Shown: positions 17,504 through 26,822, numbered from the stretch's first letter. The stretch: 64,000 bases of DNA from Roseiarcus sp963822215 (GCA_963822215.1 CAWGGX010000004.1:806001-870000); one strand, 5' to 3'. Numbers and translations: made by a program. The notes: generated by a model from the letters alone, not told the origin.

Positions 17504-17982
17504 CGGAGCGCCCTGGCCGCTCGCAGCTCTTCATGGGGTTTTGTTTCGATGGATTGCATCGCCATCGACGAGGCGCTGCGCGCTCAGGGCGCCGGCGGCG
17601 TCGCCTACGGTCTTTGGATTTGTTGGACGGGCATCGTCATGATCGTCGGGGCTGCGGCTACGCCCTCGGTCCGTTCGGCGCTTCAGGTCGGATCGCGCTG
17701 CAGCTCAATTCAGCCGCGTGGGATTGGAACACGTCTGTTCCCAGTTCGTCGAGGAAGGGCAATGGACGTTGGCGGCGAGCGCCCCGGTTACTATTTTCTC
17801 GGTCTAAGCCTTTGATATTATTGGTGCCGCAAGAAGGAACCATACTGCGATCCACGGTTATTCGCCGCAGTCTCGCAAACCCCTGAGAATCTTGGCCTCA
17901 GCGCTGGCAATCGTCTTCCCCCGTCCGCCGTCGTTCGCTACAATCCGCGTCAAAGTGTGGGACCAAATGTGGGACTGGAGCG
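17504..17982. other. Intergenic stretch at the edge of the mobile region, no gene supported
   Basis: Short open frames exist (for example 17549-17815) but show no recognisable domain, no good ribosome binding site and no conserved context. The segment probably contains the junction between the importer operon and the integrase-led mobile DNA. No tRNA or attachment repeat could be recognised. Confidence 0.4.
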
Positions 17983-19269
17983 ATGGCGCGGCTGACGGAA
18001 CGGGGGGCGCAGACGGCCGAGCCTGGACGCCACAGCGACGGCGATGGGCTCTACCTCGTCGTCAGTGACGCCGGCCGCAAGAAGTGGGTCCTGCGGTATC
18101 AGGTTGCCGGCGCTCGAAAGGACAAGGGCCTCGGCGCCTACCCCGACGTCGGCCTCAAGGACGCCCGAACGAAAGCGGGAGAATTCCGGGCGCTCATCGC
18201 CAAAGGGGTCGATCCCATCGAGGCGGAGCGCGCCGCGAAGAAGGCCGCAAAGCCCCTGCCGACCTTCAGGGACATCGCCAAGCTCGTCATCGCCGACGCC
18301 CAGGCCAAGTCCGTCAATGCGAAGGTTCGCTATCAGTGGGGTCGCCATCTCGGCGAGGACTATTGCAAGGATCTGCTCGACCGGGCCGTCAACGAGATCA
18401 CCACGCTCGAGGTCGTCGCCGTCTTGCGGCCAGTCTGGCGCCCAAAGCCGGAGGTCGCGCGCAAGCTCTATCCGGCCATCCGTCGCGTCTTCGACCGCGC
18501 TCGCGTCATTCTTCGCGATGAGCATGGCGTGGCGATGCCCGACAATCCCGCGCGTTGGGACGATCTCAAGGCGATGGGCTTCGAAGCGCCGAAGGAACTG
18601 ACGCGAGGCCGCCACCCATCGCTCGCCTACGAAGAGATGTCCGAGTTCATCAAGGCGCTTCGCGAGCGCGAAGCCGTCGCCGCCCTGGCGCTTGAATTCC
18701 TGATTCTGACGAATGTCCGCACGGACGCAGTGCTCAAGGCGAAGTGGCCGGAGTTCGATCTCGACAAGGCGCTGTGGACGGTCCCGCTTGTCAACTTGAA
18801 AGATCGCGAGCATCGGACTGAGGCCTTCGAGGTTCCCTTGTCGCCGCGCGCCGTCGAGGTCCTCAGGGCGGCGCAGAAGATCAAGACGAGCGACTACGTC
18901 TTCCCCGGGCAGAAGGCGAAGGCCCCGCTCTCGAATATGGCGCTGTTGACGCTCCTGAGGCGCATGAACGCCAAGCCGGAGGGCGCGGACGAGAATGCCA
19001 GGCCACGATGGGCAGATCCGGTCTCGGGTCGACCAATTACGGCGCACGGCTTTCGCGCCTCGTTCAGGACATGGGCGGAAGAGGTCGCGACCTTCCCGCA
19101 CGCCGCCATCGAGCACGCCATGGGGCACAAGGTCGGCGGCAAGGTCGAGCGCGCCTACAATCGGACGACGCTGCTCGATATGCGACGAAAACTCATGGAC
19201 GCCTGGGCGAAATATTGCGAGCCGCGTGAGGGCGGCGTGAACGTGACGCCGCTGCGACGGAGCGCTTAG
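17983..19269 (+). CDS. Tyrosine recombinase (P4-type integrase with DUF4102 N-terminus)
   Basis: 428 aa. The N-terminal Arm-binding DUF4102-like domain (residues about 1-90, DGDGLYLVVSDAGRKKWVLRY) is followed by a SAM-like core-binding domain. The catalytic domain has Arg in LTNVRTDAVLKAKW, the HxxR box HGFRASFRTW, His in EHAMGHKVGGKVERAYNR and the nucleophilic Tyr in that last motif. Such enzymes integrate genomic islands and satellites, usually at tRNA genes. It reads towards the mobile DNA on its right, so it probably marks the left end of an element. Confidence 0.9.
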   Translation: MARLTERGAQTAEPGRHSDGDGLYLVVSDAGRKKWVLRYQVAGARKDKGLGAYPDVGLKDARTKAGEFRALIAKGVDPIEAERAAKKAAKPLPTFRDIAKLVIADAQAKSVNAKVRYQWGRHLGEDYCKDLLDRAVNEITTLEVVAVLRPVWRPKPEVARKLYPAIRRVFDRARVILRDEHGVAMPDNPARWDDLKAMGFEAPKELTRGRHPSLAYEEMSEFIKALREREAVAALALEFLILTNVRTDAVLKAKWPEFDLDKALWTVPLVNLKDREHRTEAFEVPLSPRAVEVLRAAQKIKTSDYVFPGQKAKAPLSNMALLTLLRRMNAKPEGADENARPRWADPVSGRPITAHGFRASFRTWAEEVATFPHAAIEHAMGHKVGGKVERAYNRTTLLDMRRKLMDAWAKYCEPREGGVNVTPLRRSA

Positions 19270-19804
19270 GCCGAACAGAGACGCGCGGGGATAGGGGCCA
19301 ACCGACAAGCGAGATGAAGCCCGCTCGCTTCCCCGTGCTCCATCTGGGCACGCGCGAGAGCTCGCGATATGGTGGACATCGAAGCATATCGTACGGACGT
19401 GCCTCTCGTTGAGGTGGTCGAGCATATCGTCGGCGAAATTGGACGCCCGGCATATACTCTCGAGGACGATCCGGACGACCACAACTCGTATACAATCGTT
19501 GAAGACGAGTCGACAAAAGAGGCGTGGGATCGCGCATTGGCGGATCTCGTAAGAGCGGTAAACGCAGGCCATCTTAGGGTCAGCGGCCGCGCTTCAAAAG
19601 CCGAAGATTTGAAAGAGTTGCGCGCCGGGGATTTTCCGACAAGGGCACACAAATTTGCAGGCCCAGTAGACCTAGAAGTCGAATATAGCGGGGAGCGCAT
19701 CCTAGAATTCACCGATGATGGTCTAGCTAGAATTGTTGAAGGCGGCGGCGGTTTCCGGGTGCTGAAAACCGACCTTCGCGCGGACTCTTGGGAGGAGGTT
19801 CTGA

Positions 19805-20775
19805 GTGTCCGTCCGGGGACTCTGCGAGTTGTTTGAGTCGGTTGTCGGGGGTTGAGAAAACCGCTTGAGGAGCACGACTCTGGTATGATCCCCTGTGGCG
19901 TCGATTCGTGAGGCGCCCTATGTGGACACCGGAAAACCGTCCTCTCTACAACCGCGACCAGCTGCGCTATCCGAGCGATCTGACCGACGCGGAATGGCGG
20001 CATATCGGCCCGCTGATCCCGCCCGCCAGGCATGGCGGCGGCAAGCGGCGCGTCGACATGCGCGAGGTGGTGAACGGCGTGATGTACGTCCTGAGCACCG
20101 GATGCCAGTGGCGCTACATGCCGAAAGACCTGCCGCCGCGCAGCACGGTGAACGGCTACTTTTGCCTGTGGAGCCACGACGGCACATTGGAGAGGATGCA
20201 CTACGCGCTCTACGTCAAATGCCGCGAGCAGAATGACCGCGAGGCCAGCCCCACCGCCTGTATCGTCGATAGCCAGAGCGTGAAAAGCGCGGAAAAAGGG
20301 GGGCCTGCATCGATCCGCATGGGTTCGACGCCGGCAAGCTGATCAAGGGCAAGAAGCGCCACATCCTCGTCGATACGTTGGGTCTGCTGCTGCACGCGCT
20401 GGTCACCTCCGCCAATGTTCAGGATCGCGACGGCGGACTGATGCTCTTGTCCACAATGTTCGGACAGTTCCCGTTCCTCGAGAAGCTGTTCGCCGACAGC
20501 GCCTACGCCGGACCGGTTTTCCATGACGGCTTGGCGCGCGTCATGCCGGGCCTCGCCACCGAAATCGTGCGCCGTTCCGATCGCGCCAAAGGCTTCCTCG
20601 TCGTCCACAAACGATGGATCGTCGAACGCACCATCGGTTGGCTGGGTCGCTGCCGCCGCCTCGCCAAGGACTGGGAAAACCTCAGCCACAACGCCCTCGC
20701 CTTCCTGCGGCTCGCCTCAATCCGCCTGATGCTCAGAAAACTCTGTAATCCCTCATGAAGTCTCCGGACGGACTC
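19805..20775 (+). mobile_element. IS5-family (IS427-like) insertion sequence, 971 bp
   Basis: Imperfect 17-bp terminal inverted repeats: GTGTCCGTCCGGGGACT on the left and GAGTCCGTCCGGAGACT on the right, 15/17 identical. It is flanked by the 3-bp direct repeat TGA (19802-19804 and 20776-20778), the TNA target typical of this group. It encodes a two-frame DDE transposase and interrupts a hypothetical gene. Confidence 0.85.
19908..20758 (+). CDS. IS5-family DDE transposase, two frames joined by a -1 shift
   Basis: The first frame runs to 20342 and holds the insertion-element N-terminal domain (PSDLTDAEWRHIGPLIP) and the first catalytic Asp (CIVDSQSVKSAEKGG). The second frame continues with DPHGFDAGKLIKGKKRHILVDT, the second Asp (LFADSAYAG) and Glu (VERTIGWLGR). 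The frames meet at an aaaaagggggg run near 20293, where a -1 slip joins them. Programmed frameshifting is known in this IS group, so the element may be active. A decayed indel cannot be excluded from sequence alone. Confidence 0.85.
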
Positions 20776-21294
20776 TGAGACTATGGCCCTCAGTAGTGGG
20801 CGACGTGGAAGCTGCGTCTGCCAAAACTGATCATAGGGAGACACCGCTAGGCCCAGAGATCCAGCGGGGTACCGAAGTTCTAACGGCCCTCAAAGAGATT
20901 GGGCGGTCTCGGGCTCAAAGTGCGAGAGAAGCAAAAATGCCGGGTCATTTGATCGCTGGCATTGTCGTAGCGGAAATCGAGTCTGATCCCGCCTTCGCGA
21001 AGAAGCCCAAAACGAGGCGGAATATCCTCCCTGTCGCACAAAGGAAAAAGGACGCGATCAACGAACGAATCAGTGCTGAGCGACAACGCTACCCTCTTCC
21101 GCCTCCCAAAAAACCATACTACTCGGATCCTGATAGTATCTTCCGTGCGTATCAGCGCGCCAAAAGAGCGGACGGATAGATAGCCGTCCGATAAGCTTTC
21201 GGATCATTGAATAACGATCCTCATGCGGTGTCGACTTTTTGTAGACCGGGACAAGCAGGCGCGTGCTTTCTGGGATCACCGAAACCCACGGCGG

Positions 21295-21522
21295 ATGCAA
21301 AGCCGTCAGAAAGGTGATCCAGTGCCCCCGATCCCGAGCGATCATAGTTCTCTTTACGAACGCGCTCTTCGCGTTCCCGACTTCTGCCGAAGGTACGGAA
21401 TCTCGCGGTCCACCGCCTACAAACTGAAGGCTCAGGGCAAGCTTACGATCGTGAAGATTGCGGGACGCGCGGTAGTGCCCGTTGAGTCTGCCGAGGCGCT
21501 TCTCAGGGCCGACACAGCGTGA
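21295..21522 (+). CDS. Small helix-turn-helix DNA-binding protein (excisionase/AlpA-like)
   Basis: 75 aa. A single HTH_17/MerR-like motif occupies residues about 28-60: VPDFCRRYGISRSTAYKLKAQGKL, then the beta-wing VKIAGRAVVPVESAEALL. This is the usual layout for excisionase-type or control proteins of integrated elements. It lies 4 nt ahead of the next small gene and upstream of the primase-helicase. The open frame extends upstream to 21223, but this ATG gives a compact domain. Confidence 0.65.
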   Translation: MQSRQKGDPVPPIPSDHSSLYERALRVPDFCRRYGISRSTAYKLKAQGKLTIVKIAGRAVVPVESAEALLRADTA

Positions 21523-21525
21523 TCG

Positions 21526-21750
21526 ATGGCCGTCTCAAAAGCGGCGAGGGCCGCGACCCCGCGTGATGCCGGGCGTGACCCTCGGGAAAGCACGATGCTT
21601 GGCGGCTCGTGGCATCCCGATATCGCAAATTTAATCTCCGATCAACAGCTCTGCGCCTGGCGCGCCACGGTTCTTAGCCGGCGCGCAGCGCTCACGCCGT
21701 CGATCGCCGCCGCGTTGGCCCCCTTCGTCTTCGCGGGAGGTCGGCGATGA
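21526..21750 (+). CDS. Small hypothetical protein
   Basis: 74 aa, no recognised domain. Supported mainly by packing: it begins 4 nt after the HTH gene stop and overlaps the next gene by 4 nt (ATGA at 21747), the arrangement of a compact satellite/phage operon. The composition is Ala/Arg-rich. Confidence 0.45.
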   Translation: MAVSKAARAATPRDAGRDPRESTMLGGSWHPDIANLISDQQLCAWRATVLSRRAALTPSIAAALAPFVFAGGRR

Positions 21751-22307
21751 ACGGCCTTCACTTTTTGACATTCGGCGAGACCATCGCGGAATTCGTGGCG
21801 GGCCTCTGCGACAGCGGCGCGACGATCGACGCCAAGGCGCTTCAAACAGCCATCGGCCAGTTCGCCTGGTCAGTAGCAAAGGCGACCGGCCAAGTGGGGG
21901 CAGAGGCTTCGGCCATGAAGCGGGCGCTTCGCGGTTACGAAGCCCGCGTTCGCGAACTCGGCGTGGTCGCCACGCGTGACGTGTTTCCGGACGAAAGCCT
22001 TGTGCAAATCATCGAAAGCGACGTTCGCACTGTCGCAGGAGGCAGCGCGCTCATCGTGACGTTCGGGGTCATAGCCGGCCAGTATGCGGGACGCCGCTTT
22101 TCTACACAGGTCGATCTCAAGAACGACGACCCAGAAACGGAGGCTGTGGGCCTCCGGAATTTAGCGACGTTGTTCGAGTTGACGAATACGCCTCCGAGCC
22201 GGCGGAGTGAGGACCTGCACCGCAAGCCCCTCCTGGCGCGGCTGGCCGAGCGCGACGGCGACCTGGTTATCGAGGCGTTCCGGCGTCTGGAGTCGGCCAA
22301 TGGCTGA
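21747..22307 (+). CDS. Hypothetical protein of the replication operon
   Basis: 186 aa, no family recognised. The central part contains a hydrophobic stretch (GGSALIVTFGVIAG), but no signal peptide. Its stop overlaps the primase-helicase start by 8 nt, so it belongs to the same transcription unit and may act in replication control or as an accessory factor. Confidence 0.6.
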   Translation: MNGLHFLTFGETIAEFVAGLCDSGATIDAKALQTAIGQFAWSVAKATGQVGAEASAMKRALRGYEARVRELGVVATRDVFPDESLVQIIESDVRTVAGGSALIVTFGVIAGQYAGRRFSTQVDLKNDDPETEAVGLRNLATLFELTNTPPSRRSEDLHRKPLLARLAERDGDLVIEAFRRLESANG

Positions 22308-24621
22308 CCGTGCGCCCCGGCAGCCCATGACGGCCGCGGAAGCCGAGGCGTACGTCCGGCCGCCTGCGTCAGCGCGCCCCAATCCATGCGACGTCATCAA
22401 GACGCGCGCCGCTCTCGCCGAGCTCGTGGCGCGCCCGCAATGGGTCTGCTGGAAACCGCGCCTGCGAGGGGGAAAGTCAACCAAGCCGCCGATCAATGCG
22501 AGGACCGGCGGCACAGCGAGTGTCTCCGACCCTTCGACCTGGACGACCTTCGATCGGGCCAGGGGGAGTGTGCCAGGCGAGGCGAGCGGCGTGGGATACG
22601 TCCTGCGCCCGGAGGATAGCCTCGTCGGCGTCGATCTCGACGGTGTCCGCGACCTGCAGACCGGCGAGCTCGTGGATTGGGCGGCCGAAATCATCGCTTG
22701 CGGCGAGACGTACGCCGAGATTTCGCCGAGCGGAAAGGGCGTGCGCATGTTCGCGTGCGGGACGATCGAGAAGGCGATCGCGCGCTCGGATATCAGTGTC
22801 GAGGTCTACAGTCAGGGCCGCTACCTGACCGTGACCGGCAACAAGCTGGAAACCGCGCCGGACGCGATCAACGAAGCGCCCCGCACGCTCGAGCGGATCC
22901 TGGCCAGGATTGAGGCGCATCCGCCCGCGCCGAAGGGCGAGGTGATCCAGCATCCGGCGGCGCAGCCGGTGGGCGCGCTTTCGGCGTCATCAAGCGGCCC
23001 GTGGCGTCGGATCAACGATCTGGCGTTCGCAAACCTCGAGGCGTGGGTTCCGACGCTCTTTCCGACGGCGCGGCACAACCCTGGCGCCGACACTTGGCGC
23101 GTCGCCTCCAAGGATCTCGGCCGCGACCTCGAGGAGGACATCTCAATCTCCCGGGCTGGGGCGAAGGACTTCGGCGTCCACGACATGGGCGATCCCCGCA
23201 ACGGAGCCCGAACGGCGATTGATCTCGTCATCGAATGGCGTGGCGCGCCGGGGCCGAAAGAGGCCGCCCAGTGGCTTGCCGATCAGATGGGAGAAGAGCT
23301 CAACCCTCGAGATCCAGACGCCGAGCGGCTCGCCGCCGGCGTTCTTGAGGGAGCGGCCGCGAAGTACGCAGCAGCTGAGGACGCGAAGGCCGAGGCGCAC
23401 GGCGCAGCGGCAAAGGACGCAAAGCCGGCCGTTCTGCGCGACGCCAAATGGCACGGCGATGATGACGCGAGCGTACTGCAGGAATGGGCGGTCGAGAACT
23501 TGATCCCGAAGACCGGCGTGACGATCCTTGCGGGCCAGTGGGGCGTCTACAAGACCTTCGTGGCGATCGACCTCAGCGCGTCCATCATGACCGGCCTGGA
23601 TTTCGCCCGCTCGCCGGTCCGTCGCACCGGCGGCGTGCTCTTTTTTGCCGCCGAGGGGCAAAGCCAGGTGCGGCCCCGCCTCGAGGGCATCGCGCGCACC
23701 AAGGTCACGGCAGCGGCGATGGCGAACGACGGCGTATTTCCGGTCGACCCCGCGAAGATGCCCTTCGTTTGGCTGGAAAGATGTCCGGCGCTGACCAGCA
23801 AGACCGCTGCGCAGGAGATGAAGGAAATTGGTCGGGCCGCAGCCGGCGAGATGAGCGCCCGCTTCGGCTTCCCGCTCGCCATGATTGTCGTCGACACGAT
23901 GGCGGCCGCCGCCAAGTTCGATGATGCCAACGACGCAGCGCAAGCCCAGAAGGTCATGGACGCCCTGGCGGCCGTCTCTCTCGACATTGGCTGTCCGGTC
24001 GTCGTTGTCGATCACTTCGGTAAGGACGCATCGACCGGGACGCGCAATTCGAGCGCCAAAGAGGGCGCCGCCGACGTCGTCTTGGCGCTGCTCGCAGAAC
24101 GGAGCATCACCGGCAATGTTTCGAACGCGCGGCTCGCGGTGCGCAAGCAGCGCGCGGGAGACACCGGCACGGAAATCCCCTTCGACGCACGCAAGGTCGT
24201 GATCGGGCAGTTGCCTGACGGAAAAGAGGTTACGACGCTTACCATCGAGTGGAGCAAGCCGATCGAATCGGATGCGGGCGCGAAGGCCGACGAAGCTCGG
24301 CCGATTGCTCTTTCGTCGACAAGCAAGATTCTCCTTCGGGCCCTCGAGGTAGTGTCCGACCGGGCGAGGGTTGAGCGACCTTTCGGCGATGATGGACCGG
24401 AGGTGAAGGCGGTCGAGATCGACGTTCTGAAATCGGAATTTTTCGCCTCGTATTCGGTCGACGCCCGCACGGACAGCCAATCGAAGCGCGACGTGCAGGA
24501 GGCAAAGCGGAAAGCCTTCAAGCGGGCAATGGAAGACCTTCAAGTGAAAAAGATCATCGGCTACCGGGAGATTGGGGATCGTCAACTTGTTTGGGACAGC
24601 CGGCCCGCGAGGAAGGCGTGA
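22300..24621 (+). CDS. Primase-polymerase/helicase fusion (RepA-like ATPase)
   Basis: 773 aa from the ATG that overlaps the previous stop. The N-terminal primase-polymerase region shows acidic pair GVDLDG (Asp112, Asp114), EISPSGKGVRMF near 141-151 and ISVEVYSQGRYLTVTG near 165-180, as in phage and plasmid prim-pol domains. The C-terminal half is a RepA/RecA-like hexameric helicase (AAA_25): ILAGQWGVYKT as Walker A (412-419), FFAAEGQSQ, Walker B AMIVVD (527-532) and DHFGKD. This combination drives autonomous replication of plasmids, prophages and phage satellites. The cluster of inverted hexamers directly downstream is the expected place for its origin. Confidence 0.85.
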   Translation: MADRAPRQPMTAAEAEAYVRPPASARPNPCDVIKTRAALAELVARPQWVCWKPRLRGGKSTKPPINARTGGTASVSDPSTWTTFDRARGSVPGEASGVGYVLRPEDSLVGVDLDGVRDLQTGELVDWAAEIIACGETYAEISPSGKGVRMFACGTIEKAIARSDISVEVYSQGRYLTVTGNKLETAPDAINEAPRTLERILARIEAHPPAPKGEVIQHPAAQPVGALSASSSGPWRRINDLAFANLEAWVPTLFPTARHNPGADTWRVASKDLGRDLEEDISISRAGAKDFGVHDMGDPRNGARTAIDLVIEWRGAPGPKEAAQWLADQMGEELNPRDPDAERLAAGVLEGAAAKYAAAEDAKAEAHGAAAKDAKPAVLRDAKWHGDDDASVLQEWAVENLIPKTGVTILAGQWGVYKTFVAIDLSASIMTGLDFARSPVRRTGGVLFFAAEGQSQVRPRLEGIARTKVTAAAMANDGVFPVDPAKMPFVWLERCPALTSKTAAQEMKEIGRAAAGEMSARFGFPLAMIVVDTMAAAAKFDDANDAAQAQKVMDALAAVSLDIGCPVVVVDHFGKDASTGTRNSSAKEGAADVVLALLAERSITGNVSNARLAVRKQRAGDTGTEIPFDARKVVIGQLPDGKEVTTLTIEWSKPIESDAGAKADEARPIALSSTSKILLRALEVVSDRARVERPFGDDGPEVKAVEIDVLKSEFFASYSVDARTDSQSKRDVQEAKRKAFKRAMEDLQVKKIIGYREIGDRQLVWDSRPARKA

Positions 24622-24739
24622 GCGGACGCGGACAGCGGACAGGGGACATATTCTATGTCCCCTGTCCGCTGTCCGCATGTCCGCACCCTACGCCCGGCGA
24701 CAAAGCGGACACTTGTCCGCGTTCGTCCGCATTGTCCGC
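24622..24739. repeat. Iteron-like cluster, candidate replication origin
   Basis: Ten copies of the hexamer GCGGAC/GTCCGC in 118 bp: GCGGAC at 24622, 24628, 24635 and 24705; GTCCGC at 24664, 24671, 24679, 24715, 24725 and 24734. It begins at the nucleotide after the primase-helicase stop. Satellites and P4-like elements keep their origin next to the primase-helicase gene, which is why I read it as an origin. Confidence 0.6.
24628..24676. other. Perfect 23-bp hairpin with 3-nt loop
   Basis: The left arm (24628-24650, starting gcggacagcgg) is the exact reverse complement of the right arm (24654-24676), separated by ttc. It starts 7 nt after the primase-helicase stop and lies inside the iteron cluster. 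There is no T-run on either side, so it is not a standard terminator; an origin cruciform or single-strand priming structure fits better. Confidence 0.7.
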
Positions 24740-24834
24740 CAGATCGATGATGTTGAAATTGACAGTCGAGCGCGGCCCGCCGACGGACGAGCGATCGAGC
24801 GGCGAATGTCAGTAAACGCGAAGGAGAGCGTCCA

Positions 24835-25614
24835 ATGCCAAAGAAGCCCAAGCCGGAGCTGGTGCCGAAGGTCGACGAGCCGAAGAAGCCGTACGAGATG
24901 ACGCCAGCCGAACAGGAGGCGGCGCGGCGGCTGTTCGCTCGTCGAGAGGGCCGACCATCCGCGCCTAAGGTGTCAATTCGTTACGATGGTAAAACCGCCT
25001 TCGTTTCCCTTACGCATGGCGATCCGGTTGTAGCGAGCGTCGTTGTTATGGATGCGCTCGGAATTTCCGAAGCGGATTTTTCGAGTTGGTACTTAAGCCA
25101 GATCTCTGACGTGGCGAGACCTGGCTCGATGCCCGACGAGAAGGCGACAAACGCGGTCATCGCTGGCATTGCGGCCATGCGTCCCCGCGACGAGTCGGAG
25201 GCCATGCTGATAGCCCAGATGATTGCGACTCATGAGCTTGCGATGACCTTTGCTCGACGCTTGAAGCATATCGAAACGATCCCGCAACAGGACTCCGCGG
25301 TGAACGGCCTGACGAAGCTGACGCGGACATATGCGGCGCAGATGGCGGCGCTTAAGCACTACCGGACCGGCGGAGAGCAGCGCGTCATTGTTCAACGGGT
25401 CGACGTGCGCGAGGGGGGGCAAGCCGTCGTCGGGGTCGTCAATTCCGGCAAGGGGGGCGGGGGCCCCGATCAAAATCGAGGTCAATCCCATGCAAAGCAG
25501 GTTACCGATGCACGAAGCGCAGCGGTGCTGTGCGATGTCGAAGCGGAGCGGGAAACGGTGCCAGTCGCCGGCGGTGCAGGGCCGGCGGACCTGTCGGATG
25601 CACGGGGGCACTAG
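24835..25614 (+). CDS. Hypothetical mobile-element protein
   Basis: 259 aa with a Lys/Pro-rich start (MPKKPKPELVPKVDEPKKP) and a mostly helical centre. No enzyme motif is recognised. The last 40 residues are Gly-rich and overlap, in another frame, the start of the next gene by 125 nt. Its position after the origin-like cluster and before an HGGxxxG-type protein resembles the region of prophages where small terminase-like or DNA-packaging genes sit, but no such motif is visible. Confidence 0.55.
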   Translation: MPKKPKPELVPKVDEPKKPYEMTPAEQEAARRLFARREGRPSAPKVSIRYDGKTAFVSLTHGDPVVASVVVMDALGISEADFSSWYLSQISDVARPGSMPDEKATNAVIAGIAAMRPRDESEAMLIAQMIATHELAMTFARRLKHIETIPQQDSAVNGLTKLTRTYAAQMAALKHYRTGGEQRVIVQRVDVREGGQAVVGVVNSGKGGGGPDQNRGQSHAKQVTDARSAAVLCDVEAERETVPVAGGAGPADLSDARGH

Positions 25615-25744
25615 CTCCGGGGCCCCGACCGGGAAGCGAAACGGGAATTATCGGAGCGGGGTCTGGACGAAGGAGTGGCTGGAATTGCGCCGCAAAGTCA
25701 CAGCTCTGCTCCGTCAATCGCAACCCATAGTTCCGGAGCAATGA
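25490..25744 (+). CDS. HGGxSTG-type small Cys-rich protein
   Basis: 84 aa. It has the compact motif C-AMSKRSGKRCQSPAVQG, then CRMHGGTSSGAPTGKRNGNY: two Cys pairs with the HGG...GAPTG tail typical of a family widespread in alphaproteobacterial prophages and islands, of unknown function. The start at 25490 lies inside the preceding gene in another frame. Confidence 0.7.
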   Translation: MQSRLPMHEAQRCCAMSKRSGKRCQSPAVQGRRTCRMHGGTSSGAPTGKRNGNYRSGVWTKEWLELRRKVTALLRQSQPIVPEQ

Positions 25745-26007
25745 TCGTCATCGGCTGGGCCGCCAGGCGCTGGGATTGCGCCCCTTGACCGCCATGGACT
25801 GGAAACGGCGCGCCCGGCAGGCCCGCGTGCTTGTGCGGTATTTAGATACCTTAATCAATAGGTCTGGAGCGCCCGCCGCTCGGCGATGGCTTCCGCAGTC
25901 CACAGGCCTCCCTTTATCGAGGCGCACCGATCCCTTCCGCGTCGCTAGCTAATGGCGCGCGGGGAATCAAAGCCCGGCGAGCGGCGCGAGTCGCACAGCG
26001 ACGGACT

Positions 26008-26355
26008 ATGACGAGATCAGGAAAAAAACAGGCAAGTCAGCTCATTAACCGTCTGACAAAACAAGCCCTTTCCGAAGAAAGTCCCATCATGGACGCTTCG
26101 CAGGTTCAGGCCGCTCGCGTGCTTCTGGCCAAGGCAATTCCAGATCTGACCTCAACGACCGTATCGGGCAATCCAAACGCTAATCCCCGTTCCCAACGCT
26201 CGGCACGATGTGCAGCCTCAAAAGCGGCGGCTCTCTTCATCATTTTGCTCGCGAGCTCGACCGCGCGCGATAGTCACAATGATGAACACGAAGGTTTTGG
26301 CGATGAAAGCCAAGAGGATGAAAATAAGTATAGGTCCAAGGATGGCGGCCGTTAA
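26008..26355 (+). pseudogene. Possible phage gene remnant
   Basis: The first about 55 codons (SQVQAARVLLAKAIPDLTST) resemble the helical stretch of small phage packaging/accessory proteins. The remainder is antisense to a small membrane protein gene and looks non-coding. I treat it as a fragment; the function is not assigned. Confidence 0.25.
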
Positions 26356-26448
26356 ATTTCCGGGCGTTGCAAGATTGACAGCGACCCAAACGGCCGACAA
26401 AACTAGCCATAGCTTGATTATTGCGGCTACAAAATCATTGAAGGGCAT
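26218..26448 (-). CDS. Small membrane protein
   Basis: 76 aa with two predicted membrane helices (IIKLWLVLSAVWVAVNLA and ILGPILIFILLAFIAKTFVFIIV) and a charged C-terminal tail. The start is supported by gcgaggg upstream of the ATG. Two-helix proteins of this size in prophage regions include holin-like and superinfection-exclusion proteins, but nothing here identifies the role. The frame continues upstream without a better start. Confidence 0.5.
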   Translation of the reverse strand: MPFNDFVAAIIKLWLVLSAVWVAVNLATPGNLTAAILGPILIFILLAFIAKTFVFIIVTIARGRAREQNDEESRRF

Positions 26449-26822
26449 TTTCCCTCGCCTTGCATCTATCTCATGAATACCTAGTCTTCGGGTTCGCCGG
26501 TCTTTGAAAAATAATCGACCTAAATCAATCCGAGGCGGCAAGCGGCCTGGCGCCGGGCGCGGCTTATGGCTGACGGCCCGCTTTTTGTGTCCGGCTAAAG
26601 TAGCAATGAGGTAGCCAATGGCCAACCGGGGATCGAAACCCGGAAAGATGGGCTTCGGCTCGCCCGGGAGTTTTGCCGTCCCCCAAAGGCAGCCCCGTCG
26701 AGCCAAGCAGGAAAATCTGCGCCCGCAGAACTTCGTGATACAGCGGCGGACGGCAGCGGACGATTACGGACAACATACTGTAATAATTTGCAGTTTTTGC
26801 CTTCTTGGCCCATGATTGGGTC
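26449..26822. other. Intergenic stretch, no gene supported
   Basis: Open frames here lack recognisable domains. Two more GCGGAC-like hexamers occur near 26748-26760, outside the main iteron cluster. The T/A-rich segment around 26770-26800 may carry the promoter for the following operon. Confidence 0.3.

Larger units (their letters stand above)
19369..21179 (+). pseudogene. Hypothetical gene split by an IS5-family insertion
   Basis: The left part (19369-19804) and right part (20779-21179) are in the same frame. Excising the IS together with one TGA duplication joins GTT CTG AGA CTA TGG without a break, giving one 278-codon ORF (plus stop) in which the junction reads EEVLRLWPSVVGD. As it stands, the left ORF stops at 19836 after ten residues encoded by the IS end, and the right part has only an internal GTG (20796). 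No domain is recognised. The N-terminal half is acidic and the C-terminal third is basic (KKPKTRRN). GC content is lower than in flanking genes, suggesting transferred DNA. Confidence 0.75.
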
